Below are positions 7,202-14,238 of a stretch of 14,322 nt of DNA, in pieces. The notes below the pieces were generated by a model, which ran no database searches, was not told the origin of the DNA, and worked only from the letters and a program-made list of their open reading frames with translations. The stretch is from an uncultured Campylobacter sp. Its GTDB lineage: Bacteria; Campylobacterota; Campylobacteria; Campylobacterales; Campylobacteraceae. Position 1 is the stretch's first letter. The number at the start of each line of letters is the position of its first letter. The stretch spans positions 1-14,322 of the forward strand of contig NZ_CALIBF010000023.1 of NCBI RefSeq assembly GCF_938045465.1. The letters run 5' to 3'. The position numbers were made by a program, and so were the translations under genes.

Positions 7202-7203
7202 AC

Positions 7204-8451
7204 GTGTCAAATTTAGAAAAATTCGATAATAAAATTTTTAGTTTAACCAACAAAGAGCTTGCCCGTCAGTGCGATTATTTGGAGATGATCGCGAGCGAAA
7301 ATTTTACCTATCCCGAGGTGATGGAGGCGATGGGCTCGGTGCTAACGAACAAATACGCCGAGGGCTATCCCGGCAAGCGCTACTACGGCGGCTGCGAGTT
7401 CGTAGACGAGATCGAGCAGATCGCGATCGATCGCTGCAAAAAGCTCTTCGGCTGTGAGTTTGCAAACGTCCAGCCAAACAGCGGCAGCCAAGCCAACCAA
7501 GGCGTATATGCCGCATTTTTGAAACCTGGCGATAAAATTTTAGGCATGGCGCTTAGCCACGGCGGACATTTGACGCACGGCGCGAAGGTCTCAAGCAGCG
7601 GAAAGATGTATGAGAGCTTCGAATACGGCGTGGAGCTCGACGGTCGCATAAACTACGATAAGGTGCTTGAGATCGCTCAGATTGTAAAGCCGAAGATGAT
7701 CGTTTGCGGTGCGAGTGCCTATACGCGCGAGATAGATTTTGCTAAATTTAGACAAATCGCTGATAGCGTAGGCGCGTTTCTTTTCGCCGACGTAGCGCAC
7801 GTCGCAGGTCTCGTCGTCGCAGGCGAACACACGAATCCGTTTCCGCACTGCCATGTCGTAAGCTCGACTACGCACAAGACGCTTCGCGGTCCGCGCGGCG
7901 GCATCATAATGACCAACGATGAGGAATTTGCCAAAAAGATTAACTCGGCGATCTTTCCAGGCATCCAGGGCGGCCCGCTAATGCACGTCATCGCCGCTAA
8001 GGCGGTCGGCTTTAAACACAATCTAAGCCCTGAGTGGAAGCTCTATGCCAAGCAGGTCAAGGCAAATGCTAGAGTTTTGGGCGAGACGCTGGTTAAGCGC
8101 GGCTTTGATCTAGTAAGCGGCGGCACCGATAACCATCTGATTTTGATGAGCTTTTTAAATAGAGATTTTAGCGGCAAGGACGCTAGCGCCGCGCTTGAAA
8201 ATGCAGGCATTACGACGAATAAAAATACCGTGCCGGGCGAGACGCGCAGCCCGTTCGTCACCAGCGGCATCCGCGTCGGAAGCCCAGCACTTACGGCGCG
8301 CGGAATGAAGGAGAAAGAATTTGAGTTTATCGGAAATAAAATCGCCGACGTGCTAAGCGACATCTCAAATTCCAAGCTTCAGGCGCAGGTCAAAGAGGAA
8401 GTGCGGGATTTGGCGCACCGCTTTATCATCTACGACCGCGCGATGTATTAA
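7204..8451 (+). CDS. glyA: Serine hydroxymethyltransferase
   Basis: GlyA is the PLP enzyme that interconverts serine and glycine while moving a one-carbon unit to tetrahydrofolate. The 415-residue product is full length. Visible landmarks are the N-terminal LEMIASENF at 26-34, YAEGYPGKRYYGG at 51-63 (substrate and folate contacts), NSGSQAN at 92-98, the cofactor-binding FADVAHVAGL at 194-203, and the PLP lysine K225 in STTHKTLRGPRGG. The C-terminal TTNKNTVPGE and the SGIRVGSPALTARG loop are also intact. I start it at GTG 7204, two bases after the lysS stop. It is the last gene of the gatC operon; a 24-base palindrome lies eight bases downstream. Confidence 0.96.
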   Translation: MSNLEKFDNKIFSLTNKELARQCDYLEMIASENFTYPEVMEAMGSVLTNKYAEGYPGKRYYGGCEFVDEIEQIAIDRCKKLFGCEFANVQPNSGSQANQGVYAAFLKPGDKILGMALSHGGHLTHGAKVSSSGKMYESFEYGVELDGRINYDKVLEIAQIVKPKMIVCGASAYTREIDFAKFRQIADSVGAFLFADVAHVAGLVVAGEHTNPFPHCHVVSSTTHKTLRGPRGGIIMTNDEEFAKKINSAIFPGIQGGPLMHVIAAKAVGFKHNLSPEWKLYAKQVKANARVLGETLVKRGFDLVSGGTDNHLILMSFLNRDFSGKDASAALENAGITTNKNTVPGETRSPFVTSGIRVGSPALTARGMKEKEFEFIGNKIADVLSDISNSKLQAQVKEEVRDLAHRFIIYDRAMY

Positions 8452-8459
8452 ATTTAATA

Positions 8460-8483
8460 AATTCGGGTAAGCTTACCCGAATT
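8460..8483. terminator. Perfect 24-base palindrome after glyA, likely terminator
   Basis: The arms AATTCGGGTAAG (8460-8471) and CTTACCCGAATT (8472-8483) are exact reverse complements. In RNA this gives a hairpin of about ten pairs with a tiny loop, followed by ATTATTTATTT, which is T-rich but not a clean T run. It lies eight bases past glyA and before a new promoter, so transcription termination is the simplest role. A perfect DNA dyad could alternatively be a protein-binding site. Confidence 0.6.
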
Positions 8484-8504
8484 ATTTATTTCGTAAATTT
8501 TGCG

Positions 8505-8513
8505 TGGTAGAAT
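8505..8513 (+). promoter_or_regulatory. Extended -10 promoter of the SPOR gene and aroE
   Basis: TGG-TAGAAT is an extended -10 with one mismatch, 32 bases before the ATG of the SPOR-protein gene. Upstream is an A/T-rich flank without a clear -35. It follows the glyA palindrome, which makes a new transcription unit plausible. A strong ribosome-binding site (TAGGAGAG, 8535-8542) follows. Confidence 0.55.
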
Positions 8514-8545
8514 TTACAAAGTAAATAATAATCTTAGGAGAGAGT

Positions 8546-9577
8546 ATGAACGACAAAAATTTCGATATGAGCAGCATAGACGACATAGTGATCAATAATG
8601 GCAATGTCGATAAGAACGCAAATTTAAAAAAAGGTCTTACCGTCGCAGCCGGCATCGTAGTTTTATTCTTAATAATTTTAATCATAATGAAGGCTATTAA
8701 TAAAGACGATATTGATACTAACGCAGGTCTTACTATGCCTAGTGAAGAAGAGCTTGCCAAAGCGGAGCAAAAGCCTGCCGTACAAGTTCAAAAACCTGAG
8801 CCTTCGCAGCCTGAGCCTGTAGAAGTGAAATCAGAACCCAATACAGCATCTGCAGCTCCAACCAAAGTAGAGATAAAAACCCAAGAGCCTAATTCCGAAA
8901 GCAAGGTCGTCGCAAGCGCTCAGCCTGAAGCACAGAAAGTAGAAATCCAAAAGCCCGAAATCAAAGAAGAGCCAAAAAAATCCGAAGTTAAAATAGAAAG
9001 TAAAAAGATTGAGCCTAAAGACGAAGCCAAAAAGTCTGAAAAAACGGACGTAAAAAAGTCCGAGCCTAAAAAAGAGTCTGCAAAAGACGAGATCAAAAAA
9101 GAACCTTCTAAAACCGAAATTAGAAAAGTCGAGCAAAAAGTAGAGCCTAAAAAAGAACCTGAAAAACAAGCAAAAACAGAAGTTAAAAAAGAGCCTTCAA
9201 AAACGGAAGTTAAAAAGGAACATGCTAAAGCAGAGACCAAGAAAGAGCCAGCAAAACCTGAGCCTAAAAAAGAAGCCAGCAAGCCGGAGTCTAAAAGCGA
9301 GAGCGTAAAAGCTGGCGTTGCAGCAAAGAGCACCAGCACCAGCGTGGCAAACGGCAGTTATGTGCAGGTTTTCGCATCAAATGCCTACGATCCAAACGGA
9401 TCTGATACCAAAAAAATAACCAAAAAAGGCTATAATCCGATCGCTCTGCAAACTCACGTCGGCAGCAAGAGCGTGACTAAAATTTTAGTTGGACCTTTTG
9501 AGGGTGAGGCGCTACAAAAGGCACTTAGCGATATGCGCAGCATCAATAGCGGAGCGTATATCTACCGAGTGAAATAG
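8546..9577 (+). CDS. SPOR-domain membrane protein with Lys/Glu/Pro-rich linker
   Basis: The 343-residue protein has a short acidic cytoplasmic head (1-28), one membrane span at 31-50 (LTVAAGIVVLFLIILIIMKA), a long low-complexity linker, and a C-terminal SPOR domain at about 268-343. The SPOR domain begins NGSYVQVFASNAYDPN and includes TKILVGPFEGEALQKAL and ends SGAYIYRVK. SPOR domains bind denuded glycan strands of septal peptidoglycan, so this should be a periplasm-facing cell-division or wall-associated protein with an FtsN-like layout. The linker (about 131-254) is dominated by Lys, Glu, Pro, Ser and Thr in units like KKEPSKTEV. The gene has its own promoter and an excellent ribosome-binding site, and shares one base with aroE. 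From memory the C. jejuni neighbour Cj0404 is the counterpart. I give no gene symbol because FtsN identity is not shown. Confidence 0.88.
   Translation: MNDKNFDMSSIDDIVINNGNVDKNANLKKGLTVAAGIVVLFLIILIIMKAINKDDIDTNAGLTMPSEEELAKAEQKPAVQVQKPEPSQPEPVEVKSEPNTASAAPTKVEIKTQEPNSESKVVASAQPEAQKVEIQKPEIKEEPKKSEVKIESKKIEPKDEAKKSEKTDVKKSEPKKESAKDEIKKEPSKTEIRKVEQKVEPKKEPEKQAKTEVKKEPSKTEVKKEHAKAETKKEPAKPEPKKEASKPESKSESVKAGVAAKSTSTSVANGSYVQVFASNAYDPNGSDTKKITKKGYNPIALQTHVGSKSVTKILVGPFEGEALQKALSDMRSINSGAYIYRVK
8938..9306 (+). repeat. Degenerate Lys/Glu/Pro/Ser-coding repeats in the SPOR protein linker
   Basis: The plus strand is almost entirely purine-rich codons (AAA, GAA, GAG) broken by CCT/CCA and TCT/TCA. 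Units of 9-12 residues recur, such as KKEPSKTEIRK and KKEPSKTEVKK, with variants KKEPEKQAKTEV and KKEPAKPEPKKE. Copies are imperfect and all differ by whole codons, so expansion or loss would keep the frame. The opposite strand is open in two frames only because of this composition. Confidence 0.8.
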
Positions 9578-10362
9578 TGGACAGATTTGCGGTTTTCGGC
9601 AACCCGATCGCCCACTCTCTCTCGCCGCTACTTCATAATTACGCGATAAAATTTTTGGAGCTGGACGCCTACTACGGGCGAGTTTTGCTGCAGTGCGGTG
9701 AGGGGCTGCGAGCTAAATTTGAAGCCTTAAGGCTTACGGGCGCGAACGTAACCGTGCCTTTTAAGCTCGACGCATTTAAAGCATGCGACCTCCTAAGCGA
9801 GGCGGCGCAGAAGATAGGCTCGGTAAACACCCTGGTGCTAAAAGGCGGCGCGCTGCACGGCTTTAACACCGACGCCCAGGGGTTTTTCTGCGCGATCTTG
9901 GATTTTGGCGAGATTCGCAACGCGCTTATTTTAGGCGCGGGCGGCACGACGCGGGCAATCGGCTACGCGCTAAGCAAAAACGGAGTGAAATTCGACATTC
10001 TAAATCGCAGCGCAAAGGATTTTGACTTCGGCTGCGAGGAGTTTTTTACCTATGAAAATTTTAAATCCAAAGACTACGATCTGATCGTCAATGCCACTGG
10101 CGCAGGGCTAAAAGATGATGCGCTACCTGCGCCCGAAGGGGTAATAGATGAAATTTTATCCCGCGCAAAATTTGCTTTTGATGCGATCTATGGCAAGCAG
10201 ACTCCATTTTTACAAGCCGCGAGCGCAAAAAATCTACCCGCAAAAGACGGCAAAGAGATGCTGATAAATCAGGGCGCGCTTGCTTTCAATCTCTTTTTCG
10301 GCGGCAAATTCGACTTAGTAGAGATTGTGGCGCTGATGAGCCATGCTGCAAATTTACGCTAA
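9577..10362 (+). CDS. aroE: Shikimate dehydrogenase (NADP+)
   Basis: AroE reduces 3-dehydroshikimate to shikimate with NADPH in the pathway to aromatic amino acids and folate. The 261 residues show the substrate site NPIAHSLSPLLHN (9-21), the catalytic Lys63 in ANVTVPFK, GSVNTL at 81-86 and the catalytic Asp99 in FNTDAQGF. The NADP-binding glycine loop LGAGGTTRAIG lies at 119-129, with NRSAKDF further along and the C-terminal DGKEMLINQGALAF closing the active site. The start is GTG, sharing its first base with the stop of the SPOR gene, so translation is probably coupled; no strong ribosome-binding site of its own is visible. It is the last gene before a 480-base gap. Confidence 0.95.
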   Translation: MDRFAVFGNPIAHSLSPLLHNYAIKFLELDAYYGRVLLQCGEGLRAKFEALRLTGANVTVPFKLDAFKACDLLSEAAQKIGSVNTLVLKGGALHGFNTDAQGFFCAILDFGEIRNALILGAGGTTRAIGYALSKNGVKFDILNRSAKDFDFGCEEFFTYENFKSKDYDLIVNATGAGLKDDALPAPEGVIDEILSRAKFAFDAIYGKQTPFLQAASAKNLPAKDGKEMLINQGALAFNLFFGGKFDLVEIVALMSHAANLR

Positions 10363-10842
10363 ATCGACTCTTAGGCTTTTCAATTATCCGCCCAGTCTAA
10401 TGAAATGTTTTAAATTTTGCGTCGAGTTAATTATGCGTTCTTAAATTTTATATCGTGTAGCTTTGGGCGTTTAATTTTAAAATTCTTACGTCTGCTTTCA
10501 GCCGAGCCGTATTAATTTGCTTACAAAAAATTCTGTTTAAAATTACTACGAATTAGGCACAAAGATGCTTGGTAAAGTCTCGAGTATTTTTCTGCTCGTT
10601 TCTTGGATGTTCTATTCTAAAATTTTGCGACGAATCTAAACTAAAATTTTGTGCAGTTTAAGTAAAATGTGATTGTTTGTGAATTATACAATAAAACTTT
10701 ACTTGAGCGAGAATGACGCAAGACCGAGGTGTTTATTAAAAAGATAAAATTGCTACCAAAATTTCAAAATTTAAAGCTAAATTTTAATTAATTGTTATAC
10801 AATAAAAAATATAAACTAATAATTGCTAAAGGTTGAAATTTG
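10363..10842. other. A+T-rich intergenic region upstream of the cytochrome bd operon
   Basis: I find no convincing gene in this stretch. Its G+C content is about 30% on the lines I counted, well below the coding regions. It contains two exact copies of TTATACAATAAAA (10684-10696 and 10795-10807), the second probably part of the cyd promoter. A 24-codon reading frame at 10565-10639 encodes a hydrophobic peptide, but with only a weak ribosome-binding site. No tRNA, strong terminator or riboswitch was recognised. The region should hold the aroE terminator and the cyd operon control signals. Confidence 0.6.
10791..10803 (+). promoter_or_regulatory. Probable promoter or operator of the cytochrome bd operon
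   Basis: The bases form a small dyad, ATGGT-like arms being absent: the arms are ATTGT (10791-10795) and ACAAT (10799-10803) around TAT. The same bases give a possible extended -10 (TG at 10793-10794, TATACA at 10796-10801) or a TACAAT hexamer at 10798-10803. It lies about 40 bases before the DUF4492-like gene. Overlap of a dyad with the -10 would suit repression, but I cannot name the regulator. Confidence 0.4.
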
Positions 10843-11049
10843 ATGTTTTTCGGCAAAATTTTAAAATTTTACGCGCACGGATTTGCTTCGATGAAGCTTG
10901 GCAAAACGCTATGGGCAGTGATTTTGATCAAGCTATTTATAATTTTTGTGCTACTTAAATTTTTCATTTTCGACGAAAATTTAGATTCTAAATTTAAAAC
11001 CGATCAAGAAAAAATCGATTTCATCTATAAAAATTTGACTAAGGAGTAG
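10843..11049 (+). CDS. Small DUF4492-like membrane protein preceding cydA
   Basis: The 68-residue protein begins MFFGKILKFYAHGFASMKLGKTLW and has a single hydrophobic span at about 23-43 (AVILIKLFIIFVLLKFFIF). It ends in a charged tail with KFKTDQEKIDFIYKNL. The pattern KxxxFYxxGFxxMxLGKTLWxxILIKLFIIF is what I recall for DUF4492, a family seen next to cytochrome bd genes in Bacteroidota and Campylobacterota. The gene ends two bases before cydA, and its last codons supply the cydA ribosome-binding site (AAGGAG), so the two are co-expressed. A role as an accessory or assembly subunit of the oxidase is an inference from position only. ATG 10843 is chosen; TTG at 10840 is better spaced from AAAGG and would add one residue. 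Confidence 0.82.
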   Translation: MFFGKILKFYAHGFASMKLGKTLWAVILIKLFIIFVLLKFFIFDENLDSKFKTDQEKIDFIYKNLTKE

Positions 11050-11051
11050 GA

Positions 11052-12575
11052 ATGCAAGAGCTTGCTAGCGTGGATTGGTCGAGGGCGCAGTTTGCGCTCA
11101 CGGCGCTTTATCACTTTCTTTTTGTGCCCCTAACGCTGGGGCTTAGCTTTATCGTGGCGTTTATGGAGAGCCTATATGTCGCGACCGGCAAACAGGAGTG
11201 GCTCAAGATCACTAAATTTTGGCTGCGCCTTTTCGGTATAAATTTCGCCATCGGCGTCGCGACGGGTATCATAATGGAGTTTGAATTCGGCACCAACTGG
11301 GCGAATTATAGCTGGTTCGTGGGCGACATCTTCGGCGCGCCGCTTGCGATCGAGGGCTTGCTCGCGTTTTTCTTAGAGGCTACCTTCTTTGCGGTAATGT
11401 TTTTCGGTTGGGATCGCGTAAGCAAGAAATTTCACCTTCTCTCGACCTGGCTCGTGGCGATCGGATCAAATTTAAGCGCGTATTGGATCCTAATCGCGAA
11501 TGCCTGGATGCAAAACCCTGTTGGTACGAGCTTTAATCCCGATACGATGCGTAACGAGATGAGTAATTTTTTAGATATCGCGCTATCTCACTTCGGAGTG
11601 GCTAAATTTTTACATACCGTCGGCGGCGGCTACATTACCGCGGCGCTTTTCGTGCTCGGAATTTCGGCGTTTTATATGCTAAAAAACAAAGACTTCGCGC
11701 TTGCTAAAAAAAGCTTCATCGTAGCGGCAAGCTTCGGTATGCTAAGCTCGCTTTTCGTGCTATTTAGCGGCGACGAGAGCGCCTATCAGGTCGCGCAAAA
11801 GCAGCCGATGAAGCTTGCGGCGATGGAGGGTCTGTATAAAGGCGAAGTAAACGCGGGCATCGTCGCAGCGGGAGTTTTAAATCCGAACAAACTTCCCGGA
11901 GACGACAAGGAGCCGTTTTTATTTGAGATCAAGGCGCCTTATGCGCTAGGACTGATGGCTACGAGAGGACTTGATAATTTCACTCCTGGCATCGATGATT
12001 TGGTATTTGGAAACGAAAAATTCGGCATCGAAGGCGCCGATAAAAAGATCGAAAAAGGCAAAATCGCCCTGCAAGCGCTAAAGGATTATAAGATCGCCAA
12101 AGACGCTAATGATACCGCTGCAATGCAGCAAGCGCGCGAAATTTTATTTGGCAACCAAAATATGCAAAATTTAGGCTACGGCTACCTTGACGACGCGAAG
12201 CAGATCGTCCCTCCCGTGGCGCTTACCTTTTATAGCTTCCACGTGATGGTGGCTTTGGGAAGCTATTTTATCTTGCTATTTTTCGTGACGCTATTTTTGG
12301 CGATGCGAAAAAACCTCGCCGAATACAAGAAAATTCTATGGCTTTGCGTCTTTAGCATTCCTCTGGGATATGTCGCGTGCGAGGCGGGCTGGATCGTAGC
12401 CGAAGTAGGGCGCCAGCCGTGGGCGATACAGGATCTCATGCCGGTGGGCGTCGCGGCTACGAGCCTAGCGGGAACGAACATAATGATCTCGTTTGCGCTC
12501 TTTGCGGTTTTATTTACGGTTTTATTCATAGCCGAGATAAAGATCATGCTAAAACAGATAAAGATAGGATTTTAA
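11052..12575 (+). CDS. cydA: Cytochrome bd quinol oxidase subunit I
   Basis: CydA carries the three hemes of the bd oxidase and oxidises quinol while reducing oxygen to water at the inner membrane. The 507 residues have the expected ligands by comparison with E. coli: His21 (high-spin heme b595, E. coli H19), Glu101 and Glu109 (E99, E107), His188 in FLHTVGGGY (H186) and Met399 in YSFHVMVALG (M393). The GRQPW motif appears in GWIVAEVGRQPWAI. The quinol-binding loop between about 240 and 395 is of long, E. coli-like length and keeps Lys254 and Glu259 (PMKLAAMEG), the equivalents of K252 and E257. The gene sits between the DUF4492-like gene and cydB, with one base before cydB. Whether heme d is bound cannot be read from the sequence; the related C. 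jejuni enzyme is reported to be cyanide-insensitive. Confidence 0.95.
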   Translation: MQELASVDWSRAQFALTALYHFLFVPLTLGLSFIVAFMESLYVATGKQEWLKITKFWLRLFGINFAIGVATGIIMEFEFGTNWANYSWFVGDIFGAPLAIEGLLAFFLEATFFAVMFFGWDRVSKKFHLLSTWLVAIGSNLSAYWILIANAWMQNPVGTSFNPDTMRNEMSNFLDIALSHFGVAKFLHTVGGGYITAALFVLGISAFYMLKNKDFALAKKSFIVAASFGMLSSLFVLFSGDESAYQVAQKQPMKLAAMEGLYKGEVNAGIVAAGVLNPNKLPGDDKEPFLFEIKAPYALGLMATRGLDNFTPGIDDLVFGNEKFGIEGADKKIEKGKIALQALKDYKIAKDANDTAAMQQAREILFGNQNMQNLGYGYLDDAKQIVPPVALTFYSFHVMVALGSYFILLFFVTLFLAMRKNLAEYKKILWLCVFSIPLGYVACEAGWIVAEVGRQPWAIQDLMPVGVAATSLAGTNIMISFALFAVLFTVLFIAEIKIMLKQIKIGF

Positions 12576-12576
12576 G

Positions 12577-13683
12577 ATGCACGAAATTTTTCAAATTTAT
12601 TGGTGGTGCGTGGTTTCGCTTCTGGGCGGAATTTTGGTTTTTATGCTCTTCGTGCAGGGCGGTCAGACACTGCTTTTTACGCTGGCGAAAAATGAAACCG
12701 AGAAGGATTTTATAATAAATTCCATCGGCAAGAAATGGGAGCTTACATTTACTACGCTCGTTATGTTCGGCGGAGCGTGCTTTGCGGCGTTTCCGCTATT
12801 TTATGCGACCAGCTTCGGCGGGGCATATTGGGCGTGGATGGCTCTGCTTTTTTGCTTTATAATCCAAGCCGTCGCCTACGAATACAGAAAAAAGCCCGAT
12901 AATTTCTTGGGCGCTAAAACTTATGAAGCCTTTCTTTTCATAAACGGCTCGCTGGGCACGATCCTGCTTGGCATCATCGTCTCGACGCTTTTTAGCGGCA
13001 GCGAGTTTGCGCTGGGCGATAATAATTTCGTGCAGTGGAAAAACTCCGCTCGCGGGCTTGAGGCGTTAGCAAATCCGTTTAATTACATCTTAGGGTTTGC
13101 GCTATTTTTCTGCGCCAGAACTGGAGCGAGCTTATATTTGATGAACAATATCGCCGAGCCTGAAATGATCGCTAAGCTCAAAGCTTCGCTTAAATTTAAC
13201 GCTAGCGCGTTTTTGGTATTTTTCATCGCGTTTTTAGCGTGGGTATTGCTAAAACAGGGTTACGCAGTAGGCGCTGGCGGCGTAGTAAGCCTTGAGAGCT
13301 TTAAGTATCTGCATAACTACCTAAGCCTGCCTGCGGCGCTAATCTTGCTACTGCTAGGTGTCGTGCTGGTGCTGGTGGGGATATTCAAAGGCGCATTTAC
13401 AAGCAGCGTGCGCGGGATATTTTTCTACGGCATGGGCGTCGTATGCGCGGTAACGAGCGTATTTTTGATCCTAGGACTAAATCACACGGCGTTTTATCCG
13501 TCAAATTTTGATTTGCAAAGCTCACTTACTTTGGCAAATGCAAGTTCGAGCCTCTATACGCTTAAGACGATGTTTTACGTGTCGTTTCTAGTGCCTTTCG
13601 TACTCGGATACATCAGCTATGTTTGGTGCGCGATGGATGCTAAAAAGCTCGATAAAGAGGGGCTTTCAAACGAGCATTATTAG
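12577..13683 (+). CDS. cydB: Cytochrome bd quinol oxidase subunit II
   Basis: CydB is the structural partner of CydA, related to it in fold, and contributes to proton and oxygen access. The 368 residues contain about eight or nine hydrophobic segments. The region NETEKDFIINSIGKKWELTF and the following GGACFAAFPLFYATSFGGAYWAW match the CydB family. Two features differ from E. coli CydB: the first helix has FVQGGQTLL where E. coli has TDGFDMGVG, and W54-E55 replaces the WDGNxxW motif, so the acidic residues tied to the E. coli proton path are missing or changed to Glu. The same FVQGG motif, as I recall, is typical of Bacteroidota CydB. One base separates it from cydA. The 430 bases after it hold no convincing gene. 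Confidence 0.94.
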   Translation: MHEIFQIYWWCVVSLLGGILVFMLFVQGGQTLLFTLAKNETEKDFIINSIGKKWELTFTTLVMFGGACFAAFPLFYATSFGGAYWAWMALLFCFIIQAVAYEYRKKPDNFLGAKTYEAFLFINGSLGTILLGIIVSTLFSGSEFALGDNNFVQWKNSARGLEALANPFNYILGFALFFCARTGASLYLMNNIAEPEMIAKLKASLKFNASAFLVFFIAFLAWVLLKQGYAVGAGGVVSLESFKYLHNYLSLPAALILLLLGVVLVLVGIFKGAFTSSVRGIFFYGMGVVCAVTSVFLILGLNHTAFYPSNFDLQSSLTLANASSSLYTLKTMFYVSFLVPFVLGYISYVWCAMDAKKLDKEGLSNEHY

Positions 13684-14113
13684 GCGCGCCCGCTCGCGCG
13701 GATGAGCATGGCGCATAAATACACGCCGCGTAAAATTTTATTTGCGTGCCTAGAAAGCGCCAAATAAGCTGCTCGGGCAACGCAAATGCCGCTTGCCGTA
13801 AGGTTATCGCGGCGCCAAACGGAAGTCGGCGGCGCAAGGCGCACGCTGCTTGAAATTTAATGAGCGTCAAGTAGAGCGTAGCCGTGCTAAACGGCGCGAA
13901 AGCCGAGCTTCGAAGGCGCTAAAATTGCACGAGTTTCGCTTTAAATTTAACCGCATAGTGGCATAGATGCCGTCTCGGCGCGATTAGAAGCTTTCGGACG
14001 CAATCGTGAGGCTGCTCTAGCGCGGCGTTTATGTTCGCCTTTGCGCTTGGTTAAATTTCATATCGGCGGCGCTTTTTATGCGCCGCATCTATAAAAAATT
14101 TTAAGGATTAAAA
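13684..14113. other. G+C-rich, hairpin-rich gap between cydB and a 34-residue gene
   Basis: No convincing protein gene is visible on either strand; stops are frequent and the longest minus-strand frame runs into cydB. Hand counting gives about 222 G+C in 13681-14100 (53%), far above the roughly 30% in the gap before cydA. Several short inverted repeats occur: GCGCG/CGCGC at 13684-13699, TTTGCGT/ACGCAAA at 13741-13786, GGCA/TGCC near 13970, and a 7-pair hairpin at 14066-14086. It could be a decayed gene, a structured RNA, or a dispersed repeat; the sequence alone does not decide. I saw no tRNA signature. Confidence 0.6.
14066..14086. other. G+C-only hairpin before the 34-residue gene
   Basis: GCGGCGC (14066-14072) and GCGCCGC (14080-14086) form a seven-pair, all-G/C stem around a TTTTTAT loop. 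It is followed by ATCTATAAAAAATTTT, so it lacks a clean T run and is only a weak terminator candidate. It ends 17 bases before the ribosome-binding site of the next small gene and might instead protect that gene's 5' end or be the end of the cydB message. Confidence 0.45.
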
Positions 14114-14218
14114 ATGATCAAATCTTTAGTTTTCATCGCGATTTGGATGATCTTGCTCGTAGGAAGCTATAAATTTATAAAGCTAAACATTACTCATCAC
14201 GAAAAAAGAGAGCAGTAA
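14114..14218 (+). CDS. 34-residue single-span membrane protein, CydX-type candidate
   Basis: This short frame encodes MIKSLVFIAIWMILLVG, continuing SYKFIKLNITHHEKREQ. One membrane span covers about residues 4-20 with a Trp in its middle, followed by a charged, His-containing tail. The ATG has a strong AAGGA site six bases upstream, which makes translation likely. Size, topology and place after cydB recall CydX and related small subunits (about 30-40 residues) that stabilise bd oxidases. The 430-base gap from cydB is unusual for such a subunit, and I do not see a CydX signature that would settle it. A small subunit of another respiratory complex is also possible. Confidence is for the gene being real; the oxidase role is inference. 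Confidence 0.7.
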   Translation: MIKSLVFIAIWMILLVGSYKFIKLNITHHEKREQ

Positions 14219-14238
14219 AAGGATAGAAATTTTAAAAG

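Noticed and set aside
8831..9339. Two long minus-strand reading frames opposite the SPOR protein linker
   Set aside because: They are products of the purine-rich repeat codons on the plus strand; their proteins are monotonous Phe/Leu/Ser runs with no start signals.
10565..10639. 24-codon hydrophobic frame MLGKVSSIFLLVSWMF... upstream of the cyd operon
   Set aside because: Only a weak AGG site and an A+T-rich setting where such frames arise by chance; conservation would be needed to call it.
13684..13699. GCGCG/CGCGC hairpin right after cydB as the cyd terminator
   Set aside because: Only five pairs and no following T run, so there is no good basis to call termination here.
13640..13870. 76-residue minus-strand frame overlapping the end of cydB
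   Set aside because: No ribosome-binding site, unlikely composition and overlap with cydB. It is kept only as a hint of repeated sequence in the gap.
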